DNA from: Perognathus longimembris pacificus
Lineage: Eukaryota > Chordata > Mammalia > Rodentia > Heteromyidae
Length of the DNA: 64,000 nt
Direction: 5' to 3'
Assembly (NCBI RefSeq): GCF_023159225.1
Contig: NC_063167.1
Location: 20,649,360-20,713,359, forward strand
This document shows, piece by piece, positions 32,552 to 42,542 of the stretch. The stretch's first letter is position 1, and each line of letters begins with the position of its first letter. The notes beneath the pieces were generated by a model, which saw only the letters and a list, made by a program, of their open reading frames with translations, was not told the origin of the DNA and did no database searches. The position numbers and the translations under genes were made by a program.

Positions 32552-33239
32552 CTAGTCCCGCACAAGCGAGTACTCCTTGGGCGCCCAGAGGAGGCGCGGA
32601 CTGCGGATCTCGGGCCGCCGTCCGATATTGGGGGCCCAGCAGAACTCCGGGGACAGCACCTTGGTGGGTTTGTGCAGCCAGAAGAACTTGTTGAGGTGGC
32701 TCTCGTCGTGCCAGCGCGCCTCGAGGCCGCGCGCGCGGTCCCGCCGCTGGCTGCGCGTGCAGTGGGCCGTCAGCCCGCGCAGCGCCGCCACGCTGCCCCC
32801 GAACACGGCCGCGTGGTAGTAGAAGTCGCCCTGCTCCGACGACAGCGCTGCCTCCGACCGAAGGTCGCGCTCGTAGGGCAGGAGCCAGCGCGGCCAGTGG
32901 TAGTGCCAGGCGTGCAGTTGCGCCACCAAGTCGGCCAGGGTCTCCGGCCCGAAGGGGCCGCTGAAGTGCTGGTCCACGTCCATGCAGAACACGAAGTGCG
33001 CCTCGCGGCCCAGGCGCCCGCCCAGCGCCTTGTGCAGCGTGCGCATGCGCGCCATGGACACGTCCTGCCAGCGCAGCTCCTGCGTCACGTGCTCTACTCG
33101 CAGCCGCCGGCCGGGGCCCAGGGTCACGTGGGGCACGGCTTCCGGTCGCTCGGTAAACACGTAGTACGCCACGCTCTGGCCCACCATGAAATGCTGCTCC
33201 GCTGACTCCAGGAAACGCATCAGGTACTTCTCCAAGTAC
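32552..33239 (-). CDS. A3GALT2: A3GALT2 terminal coding exon (catalytic domain)
   Basis: The exon follows a cccgtag acceptor and encodes residues 112-339, two thirds of the protein, ending at TAG 32554-32552. It contains the DVD motif, the donor-binding HAAVFGG segment and WHDESHLNK. The exon is very GC-rich with many CpGs compared with its surroundings. Confidence 0.96.
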
Positions 33240-36200
33240 CTACGGGCCGGGGAAGGAAGGGGCTCACCATAGCCCTCGTGGGCTGGCCGCCCCGCTCCCT
33301 CCCGTCCTCCACTCCCTCCCATCCCCCACCCTTCCAGCCTTGGAGGTGAGTCTGCCCCAAGTTGTTTGCTCTGAAGCCGCGGGAGTGCTGCTGTGTTCCT
33401 TCTGTGACCATGGTTTTCCCTGACTGCTACCAAGAAGTAAGGATGGGTTGATCTCAAGGGACTGGCCGCGTCTACCTCTTTTCATCTTTTAAGTAGTGTA
33501 TAAACAAAGCAGTTCTGAATGCAGTGCATCTTGATCAATGTCACTCCCTTTAACATTCTCACCCAACCCACCCCTTCCCTTACTTGGGTCTACTTCTTTT
33601 GCACTCTGTGTCAGAGGGTTTGTTGTAGGGAGTACAGCTGACTCCATCTTGACTAGGGAAACATAGTAGGAAATGTTGGGGGGAGTAGAGCTGACTCCAT
33701 CTTGATTATTAGGTCAACCTGACCCCAAAAATTCTGCTTCTGTAAATGGCTTAACTTGTTTGTTGCTTGCTTTACCCCGTGTCAACCTCCTACATCCGTG
33801 CTACACTTTTACCTTTATAAACACCAATTTGAGGCCTGCTCGGAGTTACAGTAGCAGCTCCCAAGTCTGCACTGTGTCCCTGGCTGGTCAGCCCGCTTTT
33901 TTATGGTCGCAGTTTTAGCTCTTGAGCCTGTGCTGCATCCCTGGCTGGTCAGTTCACTTTTTGCTTGAGACTGCCTTTGAGTGGTGGATTCTTGGAGGGA
34001 CATGGAATCTTCTCCCTCGAACCCTTTAACAGGTTCAGCTCTTGATGCTGCCATGATGGGAGGAAGCCCAAGCAGTGTCGTAGAGAGACCATGTGAAGGG
34101 TCCCAGTTGAGAACCAAACATTTAGTAGAAGTGAGGAATGTTTCCCCAAGTGAGCCCCTGTCTGAATCCTCTGCTCATAAATCATGAGCTACAGGAATAA
34201 TCTGTTGTCTTAAGTCACTGACTTTGTGGCCATTCCTGACAGAGATAGCAAGGGTACTTGTAATACTGTGCATTTAGTATCCCTAGATAACTGGAGATAT
34301 CTTGTTGAAAATAATAGTAATAATACCAAATATATTTTAAAATATTTATCAAATGGCAAACACTTCTAAGTCAGTGAGTATTATCTCTTTTCAAAAGTCC
34401 AAGACTATAGAGGGTTGGCTCTAGTGGTAGAGTGCTTGCTTACTATGCACAAGTTCCTGGGTTTGATCTTTGATACCACAATAAATAAAATGAGTGCTAG
34501 AGTTAGTAATTTGTACAAGTGTATACAATTGGTACATGGTAGAACTAGGATGTGAGCCTAGCTTGACATTGGAACCTAAGTCTTCACTTGCTCTAGCTCT
34601 ATCCTTGGTAAACAGGTTGGAAACTGGAATCAGACATCTTGGAAGTCTCAACATCCTGGGAACTAGGACTTCCAGATCCTAGAATTTCAGTTCCTCATAC
34701 TCTGGAATTAGTGCCAGAGTGCTGTGCCTTAGGACTAGTGCCAGGGCACTCTGCTCAGCCTCCTTAATGGAGAGGCCAAGGTCCTAAGTGGTACACAGTT
34801 CTGCTCACCTGCTCCATGGATCAGCCCTAGGTTCTGTTTACCATCTTGTCTTAGTGGCCACACAGGCTTTCTTTCTCTGCCTTCTAGAGTGTAGAGGACA
34901 GAGGTAGAAGATCCCTGAGCAGTTGTCTGTAGTACCTGATAACAGAAGTCTTTGCCTAGTTTTATTTAGGCTGTCAGTTCCTGGAAGGGTAACTCACATC
35001 TTGCACTAGAAATGCTTCCTTTATTTCTCTGGGTTTGACCTCTTTGTGTCTTAGAACCTGGGGGTCTGGTTGCCACCCTCAGCCAGGAAGCACCCACTTT
35101 GTATAATTTTTGAAAGGTGCACATGTCTTGGACCCCCTCCCATCTACAGTGAGAGGACAGTACCTTTTCCATGTCTTTTTCATCCATCCTGGTTCTTTCT
35201 CCATACCTGCAAGTCTATGCAATACCTGGACATCTGTTCCTTCCTTCTCTAACATCCTTCCACAGCGATTCTGCTCCACACCCTGCTCACTCTCTTGCTT
35301 CTGTGGATACTCCTGATGTGTCATCTGTATTCCAGCTCCAGACTACACTGTGAGGCCCTGGTGTGTGTCACCTGATTCCTGTACTCCCCTCAAGTGGGGA
35401 TTCTCCAGATGCTCTTATCTGGTGACTTTGCCACTCCTCAGTTACCCCGTCTGTCACTCCTCTTCTCTCTTCTTCTCCAGCAGGCTGTGATTCTGAAACT
35501 GAGCCACTGACCTCTGTCAGGTGCCTCACTCCTTCTATTGCTCTTCTTTCTTCTCCCCATTCACTCATCATTTCCTCACCACAAACCCAGTGTCTCCATG
35601 TAGACCAGCTCTAACTCCTAGGCAGGGTCCCAGGACATTGTTCTGAGCACCTAGCCATGTGTGTTGGTATCCAGGGAGGAGGAAAAGGGAGATGATCTGG
35701 GTGCGGCTCCTCGCTGCACTTTGGGACCTCATGGCAGAGGAGCAAGGCTGAAGACATCCTGACACACATGCACCCCCATCCCACTCCCTCCCTTGCCAGG
35801 CCTTACCTGCCTACAGCAAAGACAGTTAGCCCAATGGTGAGGTTCTGCCTTCTAGCCTCTTGCTGGGCTGCATCAGGGTCAAAAGTGCCATCCCAAATAA
35901 TGGGAGCCCCCCAGGAGGTACAGGTCAGGACTTCAGGCCGGGCCCTGGCCAGGGCAGGAATGGGAGCATAGTTGCGTTCACCCACCTACTCAACGCGTGC
36001 ACATTGTCACCTCCCCAGTGCGGGGCTTTAGGGACACAGCCCACCTTTCCCTGCCCTTAAAAGCTTCTAGCTCCAGACAGAGGATTGTGATTGATGGGAC
36101 CTCTGAGGTTGGTGAATGGAACACCAAAGTAGGGACGAGAGGAGGGCAGGGGCCTGGGCATAGCTTTGTAGGTGTGTGGCCATTCTGAGTGGGCGGGACG

Positions 36201-39200
36201 GTAGCTCCTTACCAGGGATGCAGGATACCTGTGAAGTTGTCTTTCAGCAGGGGCATTATGGCTGAAGGGCAGACACCCATGGGGATGAAGGTTTCCAGAT
36301 ACCTGTGGGGCAGGACAGCAGTAAGGGGCATGCCACCCTCTCAGGAGCAGGAGCCCACCCCCACCCTCCATCCCAGGGCCTTGGCAGTCCCACCACAGGT
36401 GCTGGGGAAAAGGGTGGTACCTGACCATAGGTAACCCATACAGGTACAGGGTTAAGAGGCCTGCAGGTAGCATCAGCCGCCAGAAGATTCTCTTCTTTGC
36501 CCTGGGGGAAAGGGCATCAGCAACTCATTTATATACTTGCACACATTGATGTTTTTGTTTTGTTTTTTGCCAATCCTGGGGCTTTGAGCACTCCTGGGGA
36601 ATTGAGCACTGTCCTTGACTTCTTTTTGCTCAAGGCTAGCACTCTACCACCTGAGCCTCAACGCCACTTCCAGCTTTTTCTGTGTATGTGGTGCTGAGGA
36701 ATCGAATCCAGGACTTCATGTATACAAGGCAAAGCACTCTACCACTAGGCCATATTCCCAGCCCTCACTGTCTGATTTTAATGCTTCCTTATATTGATTG
36801 GTGTTTCAGTATGGATGAGTCAGAGTCCTTCCTGGTCCTCTGCATGGAGGTTGCCAGGGTTACCAATTTCTTCTGTATCTTTCCAGAGGAGGACTATAGG
36901 CAAGTGCATACAAATTCAGTAGCCAGCACTCTCCTCTTTTATGTCACCACAGATAGCACAGTGGACATGTTGTTTGGCACCTTGTAGGTTTACTGATCTT
37001 TGAGGTAATATATTCCATCTGAACTGAAAAGCTCTCCCCCCACTCCCCAGTGCTGGACTACAAAATGTGGGGACTCATACATACCAAGTAAGCTCTCTAC
37101 TGATGAACTATACAGTTGCCAAGCCTCATCTCATTACTTAGAGAACCTCCCACCTGAGTTGGGCATGGTAGCTCATGCCTGTAACCCCAGCAGCTACTTG
37201 AGTGGCAGAGGTATGAGGATTGAGGTCCAAGGACGGTCTGGGGAAAGGTTGAGACCTTATCTGACAATCAAGCTACAAGCAAAACGATTAGAGTGTGACT
37301 CAGTGGTAGAGTGCATGCCTGCTGAGCTTTAGTTTCCAGAAAAAGAGGAGGAGAAGAAAAAGGAGGAGGGGGTGAGGAAGAGGGAAGAAGGAGGAGCAGA
37401 AGAAGAGGAAGAAAGGGAGGAAAGAGAAGAAAGAAGAGGAAGAAGGGATGAAGGAAGAGGAAGAGAAGAAAATAAGAAGAAAGAAGGAAGAAATACAAAA
37501 AAGTACACTTAGACATGATAAATTCTACGGGACTGTAGACATTCACACAGAGACCAGAGGAGGATATTCTTAGGAGAGGATCACAAAAGCTCAATAGCGG
37601 TGTGCAAATGATCATATAAAATGATATTTATTGAATGAACTCCAAGAAATGGGAACAAGAGTTTTTTTATATTGCTTTTGTTTGTTTTGTCTCCTTTGTT
37701 TTTTTAATTTCTGTACCTTTTGTCTTGTATGTAAGTTTATCTGTCTTGGAGAGGGCAAGGGGGAGCACAGAAATGGAGGAACAAAAGCAGCAGTGGCACT
37801 CACATGATGCTATGTTGAAAGTGAACTATACAACTTGTAGAGGAAGGAGGTTGGGAGGGAAAAGAAGAGGTAACACTGTTGAAAAAGGAATGTACTCATT
37901 ACTTATGTAACTCTCGCCCCTCCATATATCACCTTTACAATAAAAAAATCAGCAAAAATAAAAAACAATAAAAAAGAAATATACTCAATAAAAAAGAAAT
38001 ATGCTGACTTGTGAAATAGTAACCCCTCTGTATACTGCTTTATAACAATACAAAAACTTTAAGAAGAATGATTAAGAGCAAAAGTAAACAGCTATTCTAT
38101 AACTTTAAGTCAGACCCTGCCTTTATCATATCATATAAACACCCCAATGTCAAACAAAGAGTTCTGTGTCTCTCCCTTGAGAGCACCCATACTCTGTTAG
38201 ATTGTGCCTTTGCCTTTCTGCTTGTCTGGTTGCTTCCTCAATAAAGCTCTACCAAATTTTCTTTAAAAACGAGGTGGGGAGGGTAACCCTAGCTACTCAG
38301 GAGGCTGAGATCTGAGGATAGTGGTTCAAAGCCAGCCCAGGCAGGAAAGTTCCTATGACACTCAAGCATTCAAAAACTGGAAGTGGCGCTGTGGCTCAAG
38401 TGGTAGAACACTAGCCTTGAGCACAGAGAGGCTCAGGGACAGTGAGTGCCCAGGCCCTGAGTTCAAGCCCCACAACTGACACCAAAAAAAAAAAAAAAAA
38501 GAGAGAGAGAATAAAAAGAAAAGAGGGGGACGGGGAGGGAAGAGAAGAAAGCGGAAATAAGAAGAGAATCTCCCATCCTTTTCCCCAGTCACCTCATACA
38601 CCATGGGTTGGAGAGCCTTTTCTACCTGACTAGGGTTGTGTGAGGAGCACCCATTGACCCTTTCCTCAGGCGAGTTTTGCAGGCATGGCCTGGACAGGCT
38701 TGGAGGACAGGAATATTATTTGGGGTTGGGGCACTTAGTCTAGGTCGGGGCAAGACTGACATTGGCTAGGGGTGTCCTCTTCTTGGACACAGGAATTTAT
38801 GACTCAGTGGCTAGAAGTAAAGAGCTGGCTAGGACTTAGAGATGAGTTCCTAGGCTGGCTATGGCCAAAGATCACATCTCTTCCAGTCCAGTCCAGTCTG
38901 AGCTGGACTTTCTTCCCCACAGTTCAGTCCTGGTTAGAGGAGGTGGATGCTGGAATGTGCCCATGATTAGTTTCTCTTTCAGGAAGGAGTCAAATACTGA
39001 AAATGTTTCTGGAGACCCAGGGTAAGTAAGGAGCACAAACACTGGGACCTGGTCCCCAGGTTTGAACCCCAGCTCCACCACTTATTAGTTCTCTGCCCTT
39101 GAGCAAGGCTGGGTCTGCTGCATGCCAGTCTCCTCTCCTGTAAAATGGCCTTGTAACCCTCCATCTTACCAAATGCCATCTGCAGAGGGCTGTCCTGGAC

Positions 39201-42200
39201 TTGGGCACGTTGAACACTGTAGTCACTTGCTAAAACTTCAGCCTTCCATCCCCTACAAATCTGCCAGACTGCCTCTCCAGGTCTCTGAAGAAGGCATCCA
39301 ACAATCCTACCTCAGCCTTTCTTTATTGCCACCCAACTGCTCTGCACCACGTGTGTCTAGGACAAGCTCTGAGGACAGCCTTGCAGCAGTCTGCTACATA
39401 GGTGTGCATGGCCTACTTCCTGGCCCCTGGCCCCTCCCAGCCCAGAGTATCACTTATTCACCTGATCAAGCCAGAACCCACATCCAGCCAGGCCCCTCCC
39501 TCTCCTGCACCCACCACAGGGTCAGTCCCCAGGTTGGGTTGGGGTGGCCTCCTTGCCTCTGCCCTTCCCATTCTTCCTGTAGCAGCCTCCATGGTGACCC
39601 AGGCTTGCACCTCTCTCTCCCGGACTCCTGGGACTCCCCCCACTCAGGCTGCAGAGCCATCTCACAGACTCCTTTAACAGTGTCTGCATCGCACCAACAG
39701 GTAAATCCTCAAGGAAGGAGCTCTTCTAGTAGGCAAATGTATGGAAAAATGTTCACCCACCATCACCAGTAACCAAAGACATTCAAATTAGGACAAGGTG
39801 GCAGGCTTTGCTTATAAAATGAGCATTTGTTTTTGGTCAGTCATAGGGCTTGAACTCAGGGCCTGAGCTTTGTCCCTGAGCTTTTGTGCTCAAAGGTAGC
39901 TCCACTTTCAGTTTTCTGGTGGTTAATTAGAGAAGAGTCTCACAGATTTTCCTGCCCTGACTGGCTTTGAACCATGATCCTCTGATCTCAGTTTCCTGAA
40001 TAGCTAGAATTACAAGTATGAGCCACCAGTACCCAGTGAGCTCTACTTTTAAAAAGAGGTGTAAACTGTAAGCCCTCTATATCATTTTTATAATAACTAA
40101 AATTTTTTTAAAAGTTAAAAGAAGTATAGCGGCGTGACATTGTCTAAAAAGAATTTGGACTCATCCATCTGATTTATGAAAGAGTAACTCCTCTATACAA
40201 CACCTTAATAACAATTTTTAAAAAAGTAAAGTAAGCCAAGCCCAGAGAGACAAAAGATACGTTTTCCCTTATATGTGGAAACTAGAGATATCTTATAAAC
40301 TTCTAAGTAAATATGTTGGGTGGTATGCAAGTGTATACAAACATATTAACTGAAATATGGTAGATACAAGGGAGAATTCAAATACTGTAAATCCTTAGGA
40401 AAGGCAAAATCAAAATTCAGCAAAAGATACCAGGAGGTGGGTATCTGAAAGGGGTGGGATGGGGTCAAGAGGAAAGGGGTTGACAAATTAAGAGGAGAAG
40501 GGGAGAATGCAGTCAAGAATCCGATGTATATCCTACGAAATTGGTACGCAGGTGGCCCTGTAATGCTGCAGGAGCAGAGGCAGGGCATCTGCATGCCAGG
40601 CCTGGGGGCCTCTCAGTTCATCTTAAGGGTCAGAGGAATTACATTTTTATTTATTAAAAAAAAAGTATCCAAAAGCACTCAGAGTGGACAACTGAGCCTG
40701 CACAGGGCGGCCAGGAGGGAGGAAGATGAGCTCAAAGTCAGGGCACCAGCCGCAGATAACTACCTAACTGCATAACTACTTAACTGTAACTGAAGTCTTC
40801 GTGTGACAAGTTGACCTGCCAGTGACTTCAAACACCTTTCTGTGGCTGCTTCCTCCCTTATGTCAAACACCCTCAGGTGCCTCTCTGTGACTTCCCTTAC
40901 AGCCCAGCTACTGGACACACACACACCATACACACCACACATACATACAACACACATCATACAAACAATATACCACACAACACACATGCACTCGATACAC
41001 AAACCACATACCATCACACACCACACACACGTTTCATATATGCACATGCACACCACACAAACCACATCTATACACCAGACACACAAAACACCCACACCAC
41101 ACAGATCACTCACACTATACACACAAACACACAATGCCTCACACTTTGGTGGCCAATACTTCCCATTCCCATCCAGCCCCTCCCCCTGTGCTCTTGTGAC
41201 ACTGCCTTCCCGGTAAGTTCCTCATACTCTGCCCCATCCCCCAATCGTTCACCTCCCACCCACCATGAAGTTTTCTAAGCTTCCTGTAGCTTAGTGTCTC
41301 TCCATCTTTCTCCAGGTTTTTTCCATCATCTGCTAATCATTCTTTAATTCTCACCTCCTGCCCTCCCCAGTATGCCCCTCTGTCCCCTCAACAAATCTTC
41401 CCTCTAGCCCTTGCCAAACTACAAGGTGACTGTTCCTTTCCAAGAGTTTATCAGTGTGTAGTCTTGGCGCCAGATCCCAGAGCCTGCCCTATCACTGGGG
41501 GTATCAATCATCATTCATTATCTCAAGAAGTCAATGACGCCATGGACGAATGCTTTATCTTTGCTTTCTTTCCCAAACCGGTCCACCTTTGCGGAGTAAG
41601 TCCTTACTTATTAACAGTGGACACTAAGCAAACACTTGGCTCTAGTCTTGATAAAAGCTGACCATATCCCAGGGGCCGGAGCTGGGGTTTTCACCTTGGG
41701 AACATGGAGCGGGCTGCTCAGAATGGGGTCACACGGCTGGTAAGCGGGGCCGGCGGTGGAGTGGGACCTCGACGGTGGCACAGACTCCACGGGACCCGGC
41801 CTAGTCCAAGCCTGGGCTTCTCTCACAAGGGTCCCTGGCCGCTCCGGGTGGCCTCCTGTTTCCAACCCCGGCGCACTCCTTGGAGGTTGGCTGCGGCGGT
41901 GCCATTCTGGGTCCCAGACCCCTGGGTGGGTCCAGGTAGTGTGACTAGAAGCTGGCAAGACGGCCACGCTCCCGGGGTAAAGGCCTCTCTGTGCCTTAGC
42001 ACCTGTCCCGGCCACCTTAGCCAGTCCCTCCCCCACCAAGCAGGTGGGGCAAGAGCTGCCTGGCTTATCTCAGGCTTACCTCCCCAGCCTGGGAGAGCTG
42101 GCCCGGAGACTCAGCCCGCTAGGCTAGGAGGGGTGCTGGGGGAGGGGTGCTGGGGTGGGCCGGGACCCACCCCCTGGCCCCGTCTGGAGTCCTTACCCGC

Positions 42201-42542
42201 GGAGGTGCCTGCTGACCCACTCCTCTACATGCCTGGGTCAGGAGCTGCCCTAGGACCTCCTCACCCCAGCTCCTCCGGAAGGTGGATTCTGAAGCCCATC
42301 CTGACCTCGGCTCCACCCTCTCCATTTTCGTCCCCTCTGGTGGTTGCTGTCTGCCTCACCCCACTCCTGGCCTCCCGGGACACTACCCTGCTCTGACCCA
42401 GCCATCTCTCCCACGACCAACTTCTGGGAACCTCCTCCTCCCAGGCAGGACTGTGGCTCAGCTGATTCCCCGGGTTCCCTTTCTACCTCCACCTCCCATC
42501 TGGCGGTTTCCCGTCTGACCTGAGTCCCTCCTTGATAGCCAT
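32552..42542 (-). CDS. A3GALT2: Alpha-1,3-galactosyltransferase 2 (iGb3 synthase), complete coding region (5 exons)
   Basis: Minus-strand exons 42520-42542, 36421-36501, 36213-36302, 35807-35944 and 32552-33239 join in phase to 1020 bases, or 339 residues plus TAG, the length I recall for the rat enzyme. This is a Golgi type II membrane protein of family GT6. It transfers galactose in alpha-1,3 linkage to lactosylceramide to make isoglobotriaosylceramide. Visible parts are a short basic cytosolic tail, a membrane anchor at about 13-31, N-glycosylation sequons at Asn57 and Asn99, the metal-binding DVD motif at 198-200, [12 protein letters not shown] at 248-259, and [11 protein letters not shown] at 287-297 containing Glu290, the counterpart of the catalytic Glu of GT6 enzymes. 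The 138-bp fourth exon matches the size I recall for the equivalent GGTA1 exon. GGTA1 itself is excluded by the sequence and by the ZNF362-PHC2 neighbours. No stop codon or frameshift interrupts the frame. Confidence 0.95.
33617..33995 (+). mobile_element. Probable endogenous retrovirus solo LTR
   Basis: An LTR-like segment in A3GALT2 intron 4, opposite to the gene. It has a TATA-like 'ctttataaacacc' at about 33811, an internal repeat of 'agctgactccatcttga' (33638 and 33688 regions), and a second internal repeat of 'ccctggctggtcag' (about 33877 and 33940). No viral coding sequence is present. Confidence 0.5.
34000..34265 (+). mobile_element. MLT1-like (MaLR) LTR fragment
   Basis: 'gagagaccatgtgaagggt', 'ctgtctgaatcctctgctca' and 'ctgttgtcttaagtcactga' in this order follow the MLT1 LTR consensus as I recall it. 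It is truncated and non-coding. Confidence 0.55.
34405..34492 (+). repeat. Diverged ID-like monomer
   Basis: A tRNA-derived pattern 'gttggctctagtggtagagt' to 'cctgggtttgatctttgata' followed by an A-rich run. Confidence 0.65.
35807..35944 (-). CDS. A3GALT2: A3GALT2 coding exon 4
   Basis: This 138-bp exon has a ctggccag acceptor and a gtaagg donor. It encodes residues 65-111, with the family segments [20 protein letters not shown] and [13 protein letters not shown]. The second sequon is at Asn99. Confidence 0.95.
36213..36302 (-). CDS. A3GALT2: A3GALT2 coding exon 3 (stem region)
   Basis: This 90-bp exon has a tgccccacag acceptor and a gtaagg donor. It encodes residues 35-65, with FIPMG, the [10 protein letters not shown] segment and the sequon at Asn57. 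The preceding intron is only 119 bp. Confidence 0.92.
36421..36501 (-). CDS. A3GALT2: A3GALT2 coding exon 2 (membrane anchor)
   Basis: This 81-bp exon has a ctttcccccag acceptor and a gtacca donor. It encodes residues 8-35: basic residues KKR followed by the hydrophobic anchor. The donor departs from consensus at +4 to +6. A young SINE ends about 55 bp before the acceptor on the transcript strand. Confidence 0.9.
36560..36766 (-). repeat. IDL-Geo SINE beside A3GALT2 exon 2
   Basis: A minus-strand dimer in the transcript sense of A3GALT2. Its A-rich tail ends about 55 bp before the exon 2 acceptor. A short internal segment near the tail is partly duplicated ('ttgagcact' twice). Confidence 0.88.
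37146..37500 (+). repeat. 7SL (B1-like) plus ID composite SINE with purine-rich tail
   Basis: The B1-like part 'ggcatggtagctcatgcctg' is followed by an ID-like part ('gtgactcagtggtagagtgc') and a roughly 160-bp AG-only tail (37337-37500) that has probably expanded from the A-tail. Confidence 0.72.
38040..38270 (+). mobile_element. Possible ERV LTR 3' end
   Basis: The segment ends with 'gcttcctcaataaagctcta', an AATAAA in a context common to retroviral R regions, after a T-rich stretch. The 5' boundary is unclear and there is no coding capacity. Confidence 0.4.
38287..38500 (+). repeat. Composite SINE, plus copy with A-tail
   Basis: The head starts within 'ccctagctactcaggaggct' and the Geo tail 'agtggcgctgtggctcaagt' is close to the IDL-Geo version. 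A poly(A) run follows. Confidence 0.83.
39020..39160 (-). repeat. MIR fragment
   Basis: 'ggtttgaaccccagctccac' followed by 'cctctcctgtaaaatgg' is MIR in reverse. Confidence 0.72.
39835..40037 (-). repeat. Composite SINE (Alu/7SL-like head, Geo-type tail)
   Basis: A diverged copy in A3GALT2 intron 1. Module order is preserved; part of the Geo tail is deleted. Confidence 0.78.
40080..40520 (+). repeat. LINE-like 3' region
   Basis: Text such as 'gtaagccaagcccagagaga' and 'cttatatgtggaaactagag' is typical of L1 3' UTRs as I recall. It is accompanied by the recurrent AT-rich tail motif at 40056 and 40165. Confidence 0.4.
40914..41130 (+). repeat. CA-rich degenerate simple repeat
   Basis: About 220 bases of CACA, CATA and CACAC variants in A3GALT2 intron 1. 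Several frames are open only because the composition lacks stop codons. Confidence 0.88.
42520..42542 (-). CDS. A3GALT2: A3GALT2 coding exon 1 (start codon)
   Basis: Reading the minus strand, ATG at 42542-42540 is followed by codons for MAIKEGL and the first two bases of Arg8, then a gtcaga donor. The start has A at -3 and G at +4. It was identified by its match to the expected N-terminus of the family and by the phase needed for exon 2. The donor is weak (C at +3). Exon 1 must also include a 5' UTR upstream of 42542. Confidence 0.85.

Larger units (their letters stand above)
33240..35806 (-). other. A3GALT2 intron 4 with LTR fragments
   Basis: This 2.6 kb intron contains a probable ERV LTR (33617-33995, plus orientation), an adjoining MLT1-like fragment and an ID-like monomer (about 34405). 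Bases 34700-35750 are unique sequence with no coding signal that I can see. Confidence 0.8.
36502..42519 (-). other. A3GALT2 intron 1 (6 kb)
   Basis: This intron holds an IDL-Geo SINE close to exon 2 (36560-36766), a 7SL/ID-type SINE with a purine-rich tail (37146-37500), an LTR-like end (about 38040-38270), composite SINEs (38287 and 39835), LINE-like tails (37.9-38.05 and 40.05-40.52 kb) and a CA-rich simple repeat (40914-41130). Bases 41200-42500 are unique and moderately GC-rich toward exon 1. Confidence 0.8.

Noticed and set aside
32387..33205. 272-codon open frame on the plus strand across the A3GALT2 terminal exon
   Set aside because: It is the antisense shadow of a GC-rich coding exon. 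It is Arg/Ala-rich with no domain, while the minus strand encodes a full GT6 catalytic domain.
36057..36473. 138-codon minus-strand open frame
   Set aside because: It runs through A3GALT2 exons 2 and 3 and their intron. The exon 2 portion is in the real frame, but the rest is intron and a wrong frame of exon 3.
33617..38270. A longer provirus joining the LTR-like segments at 33.6 and 38.0 kb
   Set aside because: A3GALT2 exons 2, 3 and 4 lie between them and no gag, pol or env-like sequence is visible, so they are separate fragments.
40914..41130. Possible CRISPR-like repeat array
   Set aside because: There are no constant-length direct repeats with unique spacers. It is a degenerate dinucleotide repeat in a vertebrate intron.
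40842..41278. Open frames rich in His and Thr in the CA repeat
   Set aside because: They are produced by CACA/CATA composition, which lacks stop codons. The region is intronic to A3GALT2.
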